NCBI GenBank assembly: GCA_001028025.1 | Contig: LDAQ01000056.1 | Location: forward strand, 1 to 64,000 | Source of the DNA: Faecalicatena fissicatena | GTDB taxonomy: Bacteria > Bacillota > Clostridia > Lachnospirales > Lachnospiraceae | DNA length: 64,000 nt | Reading direction: 5' to 3' | Shown: positions 53,667 to 61,792 of the stretch, in pieces | Numbering within the stretch: position 1 is the stretch's first letter | Layout: each line of letters opens with the position of its first letter | The notes under the pieces: model-generated | Told to the model about the DNA's origin: nothing | Databases searched by the model: none | Seen by the model: only the letters and a program-made list of their open reading frames with translations | Program-made: the position numbers and the translations under genes

Positions 53667-53860
53667 TTCTTTACTCTTAGCCTTCAATTCATCAATTGAT
53701 CTGCTTTTATTTAATTAATTTCAATGTTTTATATAACCCGTTTAGCACAATATCCTGATAATAGTTACGATGCCACATAAAACACAGTCTACCAATGGAG
53801 TGTTAGAATATCCCCCAAAAGCGAGTAATCCTCCGGATAAAGCTGGGGTATAAATCCAAA

Positions 53861-53902
53861 AAGAAAATACCGGAATTCCTGTCTTACATGGAATTCCGGT
53901 AT
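53861..53902 (-). terminator. Terminator of the tRNA operon
   Basis: On the minus strand TACCGGAATTCC and GGAATTCCGGTA (53901-53890, 53879-53868) pair perfectly, followed by TTTTCTTTTT. Confidence 0.9.
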
Positions 53903-53915
53903 CTTACTCAACCAA

Positions 53916-53989
<74 letters not shown>

Positions 53990-54052
53990 ATATGTATAAA
54001 CTTGTGCTTCTCTTAAAGAGAAAATTAAGAATCTGCTTTCGCAGATTCTCAA

Positions 54053-54123
54053 CTACGGATGAAGGACTCGAACCTTCACAAACAGAGTCAGAGTCTGTTG
54101 TGCTGCCATTACACCAATCCGCA
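54053..54123 (-). tRNA. tRNA-Gln (anticodon CTG)
   Basis: The acceptor stem TGCGGAT/ATCCGTA includes one wobble. The anticodon stem ACAGA/TCTGT holds the loop CTCTGAC (anticodon CTG, reading CAG), and the T loop is GGTTCGAGTCC. The discriminator is G. It lies 63 bp upstream of tRNA-Pro in the same transcript. Confidence 0.92.
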
Positions 54124-54159
54124 TCATCATGTCTTGTCCTTGTCAGACGCAACATGGTT

Positions 54160-54187
54160 ATTATATCAGACTCGCGGAAAAAATCAA
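54160..54187 (-). promoter_or_regulatory. Promoter of the tRNA-Gln/tRNA-Pro operon
   Basis: On the minus strand TTGATT (54187-54182), a 16-bp spacer and TATAAT (54165-54160), 36 bp before tRNA-Gln. Confidence 0.75.
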
Positions 54188-54254
54188 GCCCTTTTTTTAA
54201 TTTCCATCAAAAAAAGATTTAAAGCATATTTTTCTGAATATTCTGAATATGGAG

Positions 54255-54300
54255 CTCATAGGGGGCAGACCCCTTTGCAGAAGGGTCTGACCCCTATGAG
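54255..54300. repeat. Double GGGGTCAGACCCC-type repeat between dapL and the tRNAs
   Basis: Two inverted copies of the palindrome form one 46-bp hairpin: CTCATAGGGGGCAGACCC (54255-54272) against GGGTCTGACCCCTATGAG (54283-54300), with one mismatch. It lies 19 bp beyond the dapL stop. Confidence 0.85.
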
Positions 54301-54319
54301 CATGCCCCCTATAAATATA

Positions 54320-55534
54320 CTACATTACTTTGATTCTTTCTATAGCCTCCAGTGTTTTTTCATAGCTGCCAAATGCAGTAAGTCGGAAATACCCTTCCCC
54401 GCTTGGGCCAAATCCTGATCCTGGTGTTCCGACTACATTCGCGTTCTCGAGCAGATGATCGAAGAAGTCCCAGGAGGTCATTCCCTTCGGGGTCTGCAGC
54501 CAGATATATGGTGCGTTCACGCCTCCGGACACGGTATAACCGGCATCCTTCAGGCCTTCATATATAACTTTAGCATTATTCATATAGTATGCCACCTGTC
54601 TTTTCAGCTGTTCTTTGCCTGCTTCAGTATATACGGCTTCCCCGGCACGCTGTACGATATATGGGGCTCCGTTGTATTTTGTGCCGTGGCGTCTTGCCCA
54701 CAGGGAATGCAGAGTTACTTCACCGCATTTTATGTCTTTCGGTATGATTGCCGCCCCAAGACGCACTCCGGTGAATCCGGCATTTTTTGAAAAGCTTCTC
54801 AGCTCAATGGCACAGGTTCTTGCCCCTTCACATTCATAGATGGTATGCGGTACGTCCTTTTCGGAAATATAGGCCTCATAGGCCGCATCATATATAATGA
54901 CCGCGCCCACTTTGTTTGCATAATCCACCCATTCCTGGAGCTGTGCCCGGGTAATAGTTGAGCCGGTGGGATTGTTCGGGAAACACAGATAGATGATGTC
55001 AGGTGTCTCTTTCGGAAGTTCCGGCGCAAAGTTTGTTTCGGCGGTGCACGGCATGTAGATCACATCGCTCCATGTCTCTGTCTTCACGTCATAGGTCCCG
55101 GTCCGGCCGGCCATGACATTAGTGTCCACGTAGACCGGATATACCGGGTCGCATACAGCGATCTTGTTGTCTGTGCTGAAAATCTCCTGGATATTTCCGG
55201 AATCGCATTTGGCTCCGTCTGAGATGAATACTTCATCCGCAGAAATATCACAGCCGCGGGCCTGATAGTCATTTTCAGCCATAGCGCTGCGTAGAAATTC
55301 GTAACCCAGATCAGGGGCATATCCGTGAAATGTCTCTGCTTCGCCCATCTCGTCCACTGCACTGTGCAGGGATTCGATGATGGCCGGTGCCAGCGGCTGC
55401 GTAACATCCCCGATACCCAGGCGTATAATCGCTTTGTCCGGATGTTCGGCGGTATAGGCATTCACCTTTTTCGCAATTGTAGAAAACAGATAGCTTCCCG
55501 GTAATTTCAAATAGTTGTCGTTTATTTTGAACAT
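54320..55534 (-). CDS. dapL: LL-diaminopimelate aminotransferase
   Basis: A 404-residue class I/II PLP aminotransferase that converts tetrahydrodipicolinate directly to LL-diaminopimelate in lysine and peptidoglycan synthesis. The N terminus (INDNYLKLPGSYLFSTIAKK) and LGIGDVTQPL are DapL hallmarks, and the PLP lysine is in RSFSKNAGFTGVRLG. The length equals the family norm of about 410. Its start is 1 bp after the dapF stop. This DapL route is typical of Clostridia lacking the succinylase or acetylase branch. Confidence 0.96.
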   Translation of the reverse strand: MFKINDNYLKLPGSYLFSTIAKKVNAYTAEHPDKAIIRLGIGDVTQPLAPAIIESLHSAVDEMGEAETFHGYAPDLGYEFLRSAMAENDYQARGCDISADEVFISDGAKCDSGNIQEIFSTDNKIAVCDPVYPVYVDTNVMAGRTGTYDVKTETWSDVIYMPCTAETNFAPELPKETPDIIYLCFPNNPTGSTITRAQLQEWVDYANKVGAVIIYDAAYEAYISEKDVPHTIYECEGARTCAIELRSFSKNAGFTGVRLGAAIIPKDIKCGEVTLHSLWARRHGTKYNGAPYIVQRAGEAVYTEAGKEQLKRQVAYYMNNAKVIYEGLKDAGYTVSGGVNAPYIWLQTPKGMTSWDFFDHLLENANVVGTPGSGFGPSGEGYFRLTAFGSYEKTLEAIERIKVM

Positions 55535-55535
55535 T

Positions 55536-56384
55536 CTAATTCTCCTTTGATGATTGGTTCCATTCCCCGTCGAATACGACCTCAGCGGGGCCTGTCATAT
55601 ATACGGTATCTTTTTCTCTGTCCCATTTGATCAGCAGATCACCGCCCAGCAGCCTGACCGTCACCTCGTCTTCTGTAAGGCCATTTAAGATACTGGAGAC
55701 GGCCACTGCACATGCACCTGTGCCGCAGGCCAGTGTTTCCCCTGAACCCCTCTCCCACACACGCATGCTGACTGTCTGCCTGTCAAGGACCGTTGCAAAC
55801 TCTGTGTTGATTCGTTTTGGAAAACGTTCATGATACTCGAATTTGGGCCCTGTCTTTTCTATGTCCAGATGCTCAATGTCATCCATATAGACGACTGTAT
55901 GCGGATTGCCCATAGACACGCCTGTCATCTTATATTCTTTCCCATCTACTATAATAGGCTCATTGATCACCATTTCTTCATCTGAAACGATTGGGATCAG
56001 CGCGGACTTGAGTTCCGGCTTACCCATATCTACCTTCACCTGTACCACTTTGCCGTTTTCCACGGAAAGTTCCAGGTATTTGATGCCGCCCAGCGTCTCT
56101 ACCGCAATCTCAGTCTTGTCTGTCAGGCCGTAATCGTAAACATATTTTCCCACGCAGCGCATTCCGTTTCCGCACATTTCCCCCCGGGAGCCGTCCGCAT
56201 TGTACATTTCCATCTCAAAATCAGCCACTTTGGACGGATTGATCAGAATCAAACCGTCAGATCCTATTCCGAAATGTCTGTCACTGACCTTCACCGCCAC
56301 TTCAGACGGATTCTCTATCCTCTCCGTAAAACCATTAACATAAACATAATCGTTACCCAGTCCCTGCATCTTTGTAAACTTCAT
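55536..56384 (-). CDS. dapF: Diaminopimelate epimerase
   Basis: A 282-residue epimerase converting LL- to meso-diaminopimelate. The two catalytic cysteines are in GEMCGNGMRCVG (near residue 75) and TLACGTGACAVA (near residue 222). The N terminus MKFTKMQGLGNDYVY is diagnostic. AAAGGAGA precedes the start. With dapL it completes the step from tetrahydrodipicolinate to the peptidoglycan precursor. Confidence 0.96.
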   Translation of the reverse strand: MKFTKMQGLGNDYVYVNGFTERIENPSEVAVKVSDRHFGIGSDGLILINPSKVADFEMEMYNADGSRGEMCGNGMRCVGKYVYDYGLTDKTEIAVETLGGIKYLELSVENGKVVQVKVDMGKPELKSALIPIVSDEEMVINEPIIVDGKEYKMTGVSMGNPHTVVYMDDIEHLDIEKTGPKFEYHERFPKRINTEFATVLDRQTVSMRVWERGSGETLACGTGACAVAVSSILNGLTEDEVTVRLLGGDLLIKWDREKDTVYMTGPAEVVFDGEWNQSSKEN

Positions 56385-56408
56385 GATTGTCTCTCCTTTT
56401 CGCAGCTT

Positions 56409-56957
56409 TTATTCTGACATAATCGTCAGCACCATCTGTGCAGTCTCCAGCATACTGGTTCCGCTGTCCATACTGCTCTTTTGCAGATAGCGGTGCGCCT
56501 CTTCTTCTGTCATATTATTGCGTTCCATCAGCAGCGCCTTGGCCTGCCCGATGAGCGCCCGCTGCCCGTGATCCCTGTTTTTGGCAGCCTCTTTTCTTTT
56601 CCTGCGCCTTCTCTGCATGGTCTGCATCATCATTTCCAATGTATTCAGCAGATCATAAACCTTAATTGGCATCGGAAGTCCTACCACGCCCCTCACCAGT
56701 TCATGACACCACTTATCAGGTGAAGCGATCAGAAGCATCTCATAGGTTTCCGGCAGGCATTCCCTCAATTCCGAATATAACATATCCTGCATTTTATATC
56801 CACAGATAATGATTCCCTCATCAAAATTATCCGCATATTGAAGCGCCTGGGCACCGGTGGTACAGATGCCGGAAATGTCAATGCCGCCCCGTACTAACAG
56901 GTTGCGAATATTTACCGCAGTTTCTTTTTTGGGAAATACAACCACAATACTGCCCAC
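56409..56957 (-). CDS. nitR: ANTAR-domain antiterminator (NitR-like)
   Basis: A 182-residue protein with an N-terminal pseudo-receiver (residues 1-115, lacking a clear phospho-acceptor Asp) and a C-terminal ANTAR RNA-binding domain (about 120-180; RALIGQAKALLMERNNMTEEEAHRYLQ). Genes of this type follow glnA in solventogenic Clostridium, where the product (GlnR/NitR) controls nitrogen genes by antitermination. Here too it is directly downstream of glnA (67 bp). The start is GTG with GGAGG about ten bases upstream. The terminator in the glnA leader is a plausible target. Confidence 0.88.
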   Translation of the reverse strand: MGSIVVVFPKKETAVNIRNLLVRGGIDISGICTTGAQALQYADNFDEGIIICGYKMQDMLYSELRECLPETYEMLLIASPDKWCHELVRGVVGLPMPIKVYDLLNTLEMMMQTMQRRRRKRKEAAKNRDHGQRALIGQAKALLMERNNMTEEEAHRYLQKSSMDSGTSMLETAQMVLTIMSE

Positions 56958-57024
56958 ACCCGCTTACACCTCCTGCTCTTTCCATTACAAGCTCCATCGT
57001 TTTCCCTTACCCGTACAGGACGTT

Positions 57025-58356
57025 TTACATTTTATGAAGATAATTCGCCAGCTCCCATTCTGTAACCTGCATACAATAGTCGTGATATTCTTTCTTATGT
57101 GAGGCAATCGTTTTGGCTGTCAGATCTGCTCCCAGTACCTCCCGGATCAATGCATCTTTCTCCAGCTCGCATACCGCCTCCATAAGGTTCCACGGAAGAG
57201 CCTCAATATGCAGCTCACTGCGCTGTTCTTCTGTCATTGCCTGTATGTCTTCATCCACGCTGTCAGGCGGCAGAATCTGGTTCTTAATGCCGTCCAGCCC
57301 CGCTGCAAGCAGTACCGCCAGCGCAAGGTACGGATTCGCAGAAGGATCCGGGCTTCTGAGCTCGATCCGCGTCTTTTCCCCGCGGACAGACGGAATACGG
57401 ATCAGCGGCCCTCTCGTTTTCGCGGACCAGGACATGAAGACAGGCGCTTCATACCCGGGTACAAAGCGTTTGTAGGAATTTACAGTCGGATTGGTGATAC
57501 AGGTAATGGCCTTCATGTGTTTCAGCAGGCCTCCCATAAAATAGTACCCTTCCCTGCTCAAACCGTTTTTATCGCTGCTGTCCTGGAAAATATTAGTGCC
57601 GTCTTTTGACAGTGACAGATTCAGATGCATTCCGGAACCGTAAGTTTCAATCTTAGGTTTCGGCATAAATGTAGCATGCAGGCCATGGCGTTTTGCGATC
57701 GTCTTAACGACCAGCTTAAAGGTCATAATATTATCCGCCGTGGCAAGCGCCTCGTCATAGCGGAAATCAATCTCATGCTGTGCAGGTGCTATTTCGTGAT
57801 GGGATGCCTCGATCTCAAACCCCATATCCTCCAGTGTAAGAACCATATCACGCCGCGCATTTTCTCCGTAATCCAGAGGTCCTACGTCAAAATAACTTCC
57901 TCTTTCATGTGTAATCGTGGTCGGTAAACCATCGTCGTCTGTGTGGAATAAAAAGAATTCACATTCCGGTCCGGCATTCATAGTATATCCCATTTTTCCT
58001 GCTTCACGTATTACTTGCTTCAGCACATGCCGGGGATCGCTTTCATAGGGTGTGCCGTCCGGGCGGTACACATCACAGATGAACCGCGCCACCTTGCCCT
58101 GCTGCGGCCTCCATGGAAAGATCTCAAAGGTGCTTAAGTCCGGATATAAATACATATCCGATTCTTCTGTCCTTGAAAATCCTTCTATGGAAGATCCGTC
58201 GAACATGCACTCGTTATTCAGCACCTTCTCCAGCTGGCTCACTGTGACAGCCATATTTTTCATGGTTCCGTAGATATCCGTAAACTGGAGCCTGATAAAT
58301 CCTACATCCTCTTCCTCTACCATTTCTAAAATATCTTCTCTCGTGTAATCATTCAT
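57025..58356 (-). CDS. glnA: Glutamine synthetase, type I
   Basis: A 443-residue GSI. The motifs DGSSIEGFSRTEESDMYLYPD, FFLF-type substrate region GPECEFFLF, HHEIAPAQHEIDFRYD, ATFMPKP and NPYLALA with RSPDPSANP are all typical. The short length without an insertion matches the GSI-alpha form of Firmicutes, usually regulated by feedback and repressor binding rather than adenylylation. It makes glutamine from glutamate and ammonia. AGGAGG precedes the start; a 170-base leader holds a terminator. Confidence 0.97.
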   Translation of the reverse strand: MNDYTREDILEMVEEEDVGFIRLQFTDIYGTMKNMAVTVSQLEKVLNNECMFDGSSIEGFSRTEESDMYLYPDLSTFEIFPWRPQQGKVARFICDVYRPDGTPYESDPRHVLKQVIREAGKMGYTMNAGPECEFFLFHTDDDGLPTTITHERGSYFDVGPLDYGENARRDMVLTLEDMGFEIEASHHEIAPAQHEIDFRYDEALATADNIMTFKLVVKTIAKRHGLHATFMPKPKIETYGSGMHLNLSLSKDGTNIFQDSSDKNGLSREGYYFMGGLLKHMKAITCITNPTVNSYKRFVPGYEAPVFMSWSAKTRGPLIRIPSVRGEKTRIELRSPDPSANPYLALAVLLAAGLDGIKNQILPPDSVDEDIQAMTEEQRSELHIEALPWNLMEAVCELEKDALIREVLGADLTAKTIASHKKEYHDYCMQVTEWELANYLHKM

Positions 58357-58489
58357 AAGATATCCTCCTGACTGTTATCTGACAGTTTTATATGTTTTAT
58401 ACTTCTCCTATACTGGTTTCCCGCCAAAACGGCTTCTGATATATCCTTTCACCATCTTCGGAGTCCCCGGAAAGAGTTTATCTGAAATT

Positions 58490-58525
58490 TAAAAATGGGC
58501 GTTCTCTCCCCTGAAGAAAACGCCC
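58490..58525 (-). terminator. Leader terminator (attenuator) of glnA
   Basis: On the minus strand GGGCGTTTTCT and AGAGAACGCCC (11 bp, one wobble) enclose a seven-base loop, followed by ATTTTTAAATTT. It lies only a few bases after the predicted transcription start of glnA, so transcripts must read through it. Confidence 0.8.
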
Positions 58526-58537
58526 TTGTTTCGTATT

Positions 58538-58566
58538 ATTATAACTATGTGCTGAAAAAATGTCAA
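58538..58566 (-). promoter_or_regulatory. Consensus sigma-A promoter of glnA
   Basis: On the minus strand TTGACA (58566-58561), 17 bp, TATAAT (58543-58538), a full consensus match. It lies between the HPr-like gene and the leader terminator. Confidence 0.88.
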
Positions 58567-58609
58567 ACTTTCTTATCCGACTTTTTTCAATTTTTAATTT
58601 ATTTTTAAT

Positions 58610-58858
58610 TTATCTTATGAATTTCCGGATTTTATCTATGAGTTTTTCAAACTCCCCACTGTGCACCTGGAGCTCCATTTTATCCTGCATGTTAAGGCTG
58701 CAGATTCCTAAAATTGACTTGGCATCCACAGTCATTCTTCCCTGCTTCATATCCAGATCTCCCTTAAACTCCTTGATCATCTGTACAAATTCCTGAATCT
58801 CGTTAACATTTGTAAATTCCACACTTACTTCATTTGCCGCTAATATTTCTCCCGCCAT
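58610..58858 (-). CDS. HPr-like protein lacking the active-site histidine
   Basis: An 82-residue protein with the fold of the PTS carrier HPr. The region around the regulatory serine is kept (VDAKSILGICSLNMQDKMEL, Ser48), but the GLHARPA loop with the phosphorylated His15 is replaced by TNVNEIQEF. It cannot act in phosphotransfer. Like Crh in Bacillus, which also lacks that histidine, it could serve regulation through the serine. No HPr kinase gene is in view. RBS GGAGGT. It lies just upstream of glnA on the same strand. Confidence 0.8.
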   Translation of the reverse strand: MAGEILAANEVSVEFTNVNEIQEFVQMIKEFKGDLDMKQGRMTVDAKSILGICSLNMQDKMELQVHSGEFEKLIDKIRKFIR

Positions 58859-58987
58859 AGTTCTTACCTCCTGATAGCTTTAGAGTACCCATCTGTTCAC
58901 ATTAGATGGAATTGCGTGTTACGTGGCCTATTTTCATCACCGATTCAATATTGTACACTATCTTGTACAAAAAAGGAAGTCCTATTC

Positions 58988-59746
58988 TTAATTTTTTATC
59001 TGTCTTCCGGATGCATCCATATGGTAGTCCTCCTGATAAATCAGCCGGGAAACCGGTACCAGCTCATATCCTTTTTCCTGTAGTCCCGTGATGATCTTTT
59101 CCAGGGCATCTGCCGTATATTTGGCCCCATTGTGGCAGAGTATGATAGAACCGTTCCGCAGGGATTTATTTTCCAGAATTGTATCAATGATATTCTGCTC
59201 CCCGTAGTCCTTCCAGTCCAGACTGTCCACATCCCACTGAATCGCATGATAACCGCATTTCTCCACGGTCTGGATCACCGTATTATTGTAATCTCCGTAC
59301 GGCGCACGAAACAGCTGCATATCATAACCTGTAAGTTTCTTCACTTTGTCATGCACGTTCATGATTTCAGCCTCCTGCTCTGTTTCAGAGAGCTGACTCA
59401 TATTCCGGTGATTCTCACTGTGATTTCCCAGATCATGTCCCGCCGCCAGGATCTTTTTGACATCATCCGGATACTTTTCCACCCATCCGCCCGTCATAAA
59501 GAATGTCGCATGGACATTGTGTTTGGCCAGAATGTCCAAAAGCTTCTGAGTAGACTCATTCCCCCATGCAGCATCAAACGTAAGCGCCGCCCTTTTCTCT
59601 TCTGTGTCCACGGAATAAACAGGAAGATCCCGCCCGCTCACATTGTTTGCCACCTTAACATGACCCGCCATATACTTCATCGAACATCCCAAAATCATAA
59701 TGGCAAGAAATGCTCCAAAACTGACCTTGAATAGTCTTTGTCTCAT
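58988..59746 (-). CDS. Polysaccharide deacetylase, PdaB-like
   Basis: A 252-residue NodB-type deacetylase. One N-terminal membrane helix (about 8-26) anchors it outside the cell. The catalytic base and metal site are in ALTFDAAWGNE (Asp), HDLGNHSENHRNM (two His) and FRAPYGDYN, with the C-terminal LCHNGAKYTADAL. FDAAWG rather than FDDGP is the PdaB form, tied to spore formation in Bacillus. It would deacetylate peptidoglycan or another polysaccharide. Confidence 0.9.
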   Translation of the reverse strand: MRQRLFKVSFGAFLAIMILGCSMKYMAGHVKVANNVSGRDLPVYSVDTEEKRAALTFDAAWGNESTQKLLDILAKHNVHATFFMTGGWVEKYPDDVKKILAAGHDLGNHSENHRNMSQLSETEQEAEIMNVHDKVKKLTGYDMQLFRAPYGDYNNTVIQTVEKCGYHAIQWDVDSLDWKDYGEQNIIDTILENKSLRNGSIILCHNGAKYTADALEKIITGLQEKGYELVPVSRLIYQEDYHMDASGRQIKN

Positions 59747-59818
59747 AAAAAACTCCAGAGTATCTTTACTTATTCTTAGTATATGCAGCCGGGGATAAGA
59801 AATAGAATAGTTTCTTCC

Positions 59819-59863
59819 GCAAAGGGGTCAGACCCCTCTTACAGAGGGGTCTGACCCCTTTGC
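59819..59863. repeat. Double GGGGTCAGACCCC repeat overlapping the 3' end of a tetR gene
   Basis: GCAAAGGGGTCAGACCCCTCT and its exact inverse enclose a three-base spacer, giving a 45-bp perfect hairpin. The last ten codons and the TGA stop of the TetR gene (59828) lie inside it. Confidence 0.9.
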
Positions 59864-60433
59864 TCCCATTTCCATCCCCTGCACGCAGCTTCGGAACATC
59901 TGCGCCATGAACTCTGCGATCGCTTCCGGCTCTGCCAAAAACCCGTTCACTGCCCAGCTGCGGATGATGCCTTCGCAGCCATTGACAATGAATTCATACA
60001 GCCATTCCAGTCTTTTCTCCTCCATATCCGGATACAGTTTTCTCCAGGCATTCAGGGAATCCGCCCTTGCAAAATACATCATCCTGGCAAGGAATTCTTT
60101 GTCCCCGTATTTGCTGAACATGGCTTTGCACAGTTCTTCGTTCTCTCTTATTTTTTTCAATATCTCCAGAGGCAGAATGCCTGTATAGTTTCCCTGTTCC
60201 ATATTACTCACCGACAAAAGTACTTCCTGATAGAATTCCTCCTCAATCTTATTCAGGAGATCGTACACATCCTCGTAATGGACGTAGAAAGTAGCCCTGT
60301 TGATATCGGCTTTTTCGCAGATTTCCTTAACCGTGATCTTCCCAAGCGGCTTTTCTTCCAGCAGCTGGAGAAAACTTTGTCTTATCATTTTTCTGGTGTA
60401 CTTGATCCTGCGGTCTAAATTTAAATTTTTCAT
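59828..60433 (-). CDS. TetR-family regulator, C terminus encoded by a repeat
   Basis: A 201-residue repressor. Residues about 9-55 form the helix-turn-helix (TRKMIRQSFLQLLEEKPL, TVKEICEKADINRATFYVHY). The C terminus GSDPSVRGV is read from the palindromic repeat at 59819, so the original end of the protein has been replaced or extended. It is divergent from the epimerase gene, and a nested palindrome at 60527 overlaps its own -35. The ATG at 60433 has no strong RBS; a TTG two codons upstream is possible. Confidence 0.87.
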   Translation of the reverse strand: MKNLNLDRRIKYTRKMIRQSFLQLLEEKPLGKITVKEICEKADINRATFYVHYEDVYDLLNKIEEEFYQEVLLSVSNMEQGNYTGILPLEILKKIRENEELCKAMFSKYGDKEFLARMMYFARADSLNAWRKLYPDMEEKRLEWLYEFIVNGCEGIIRSWAVNGFLAEPEAIAEFMAQMFRSCVQGMEMGAKGSDPSVRGV

Positions 60434-60514
60434 AAACAATCAACACTTCTTTCTTTTTTGTTGCCTTACTGACAGATACACTGAATCTGGCGGTTGCCAT
60501 CTTCTGATACCTTT

Positions 60515-60543
60515 ATTATATTTAAAGTAAGAACAGAAAGCAA
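60515..60543 (-). promoter_or_regulatory. Promoter of the tetR gene
   Basis: On the minus strand TTGCTT (60543-60538), 17 bp, TATAAT (60520-60515). Confidence 0.7.
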
Positions 60544-60563
60544 CACTGTGTTGTATATCTTAC
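60527..60563. promoter_or_regulatory. Nested palindromic operator between tetR and the epimerase gene
   Basis: An inner CAACAC-T-GTGTTG (60541-60553) is flanked by GTAAGA (60527) and TCTTAC (60558). It overlaps the -35 of the tetR promoter, as expected for autoregulation and control of the divergent gene. Confidence 0.65.
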
Positions 60564-60652
60564 ACCAAATTTATTTTTATCCACACACCTGGCGGCATTT
60601 GTCACGTATGTTCACGTCGGTGCTGTTTTATTCTCATCTGGAGGTGCTTATT

Positions 60653-61669
60653 ATGAAAAATACGATATATCTCGTAACCGGAGCTGCCGGTCATCTTGGC
60701 AGCCACATTGTTTCTGAACTGGTGAAGCAGGGAAATACTGTACGGGCCTTTATTCTGCCCTCGGAAGCCACGCTGGTCTGTCCTGCTTCCCCGGTTCTGA
60801 CCTATATCACCGGAGATATCTGCTGCCCGGATACGCTGGAGCCCCTTTTTTCCATAGAAAACTCCAATCCGCCAAAGGATATCATCATGATCCACTGTGC
60901 CGGCCTGATCTCTATCTACGGTGGAAAGACACCCGGGGTTCGAGCCGTTAACGTGGATGGGACAAAAAACGTCGTGGACGCCTGCATCCGCCATGGCATC
61001 AAACGCCTGGTTTATGTCAGCAGCGTACATGCGATCCCTGAAGCACCTCAGCATGCCGTCATCTCCGAGATCCGCACGTTTTCCCCGGAGCATGTCACAG
61101 GTTATTATGCCAAAACGAAAGCAGAGGCCACTCAGTATGTTCTGGACAGCACTGCCCGGGGACTTGATGCGGTTGTCGTACATCCATCCGGCATCATAGG
61201 CCCGGCAGAACGCCCTGCAGGCAGCCTCCTGCACATGATAGCCAATTACACGAAAAAAGGCATGCCGTTAGCCGTACAGGGCGGATACGACTTTGTGGAC
61301 GTGAGAGATGTTGCATCAGGGGCCATCAAAGCCGCACAAAAAGGAAAAAGCGGGGAATGCTATATTCTTTCCAACCGCTTTGTTTCATTAAAAGAATTAT
61401 TTACCGAACTGTCAGCCGCTGCAGGCCAGAAGAAACCCCGTTTCTTCCTGCCGGCCTGGACCGCTAAATGTGCGGCACCCTTCGCACAGCTTCACTATAA
61501 ATGCTGGAAGAAAACCCCCGTGTTTACCCCCTATGCTTTGTACACCCTGACTTCCAACGGAAACTTCTCACATGAAAAAGCAAGCCGGGAACTTGGCTAT
61601 CGTCCCAGGCCGCTGCGCCAGACCGTAACCGATATGATACGGCAGATTACAAAACATTCCGGTAAATAA
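60653..61669 (+). CDS. NAD-dependent epimerase/dehydratase (extended SDR)
   Basis: A 338-residue extended short-chain dehydrogenase. The nucleotide motif VTGAAGHLGSHIV is at residues 7-19 and the catalytic pair in YYAKTKAEA near residue 153, with a partner Ser in YVSSVHA. Relatives include dihydroflavonol reductase-like and sugar-nucleotide enzymes; the substrate cannot be named. The start MKNTIYLV follows GGAGGT; the frame continues upstream without an RBS. The divergent TetR probably controls it. Confidence 0.88.
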   Translation: MKNTIYLVTGAAGHLGSHIVSELVKQGNTVRAFILPSEATLVCPASPVLTYITGDICCPDTLEPLFSIENSNPPKDIIMIHCAGLISIYGGKTPGVRAVNVDGTKNVVDACIRHGIKRLVYVSSVHAIPEAPQHAVISEIRTFSPEHVTGYYAKTKAEATQYVLDSTARGLDAVVVHPSGIIGPAERPAGSLLHMIANYTKKGMPLAVQGGYDFVDVRDVASGAIKAAQKGKSGECYILSNRFVSLKELFTELSAAAGQKKPRFFLPAWTAKCAAPFAQLHYKCWKKTPVFTPYALYTLTSNGNFSHEKASRELGYRPRPLRQTVTDMIRQITKHSGK

Positions 61670-61670
61670 C

Positions 61671-61712
61671 AAAGTGTGCAAGCCCCTCACTCATGAGGGG
61701 CTTGCACACTTT
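61671..61712. terminator. Perfect 19-bp hairpin between convergent genes
   Basis: AAAGTGTGCAAGCCCCTCA (61671-61689) pairs exactly with its inverse at 61694-61712 around CTCA. The A and T ends give short tracts on both strands, so it can stop transcription from either side. Confidence 0.8.
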
Positions 61713-61792
61713 GGCACCGCCACGATGCCGCTCTGCGGCTATATACCTTATCGCGGCGTGTGCATCCCCCGGAGGGTTATTATGTTATAGAA

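Noticed and set aside
57625..57927. Plus-strand open frame inside glnA
   Set aside because: Antisense to a highly conserved enzyme; no RBS or resemblance.
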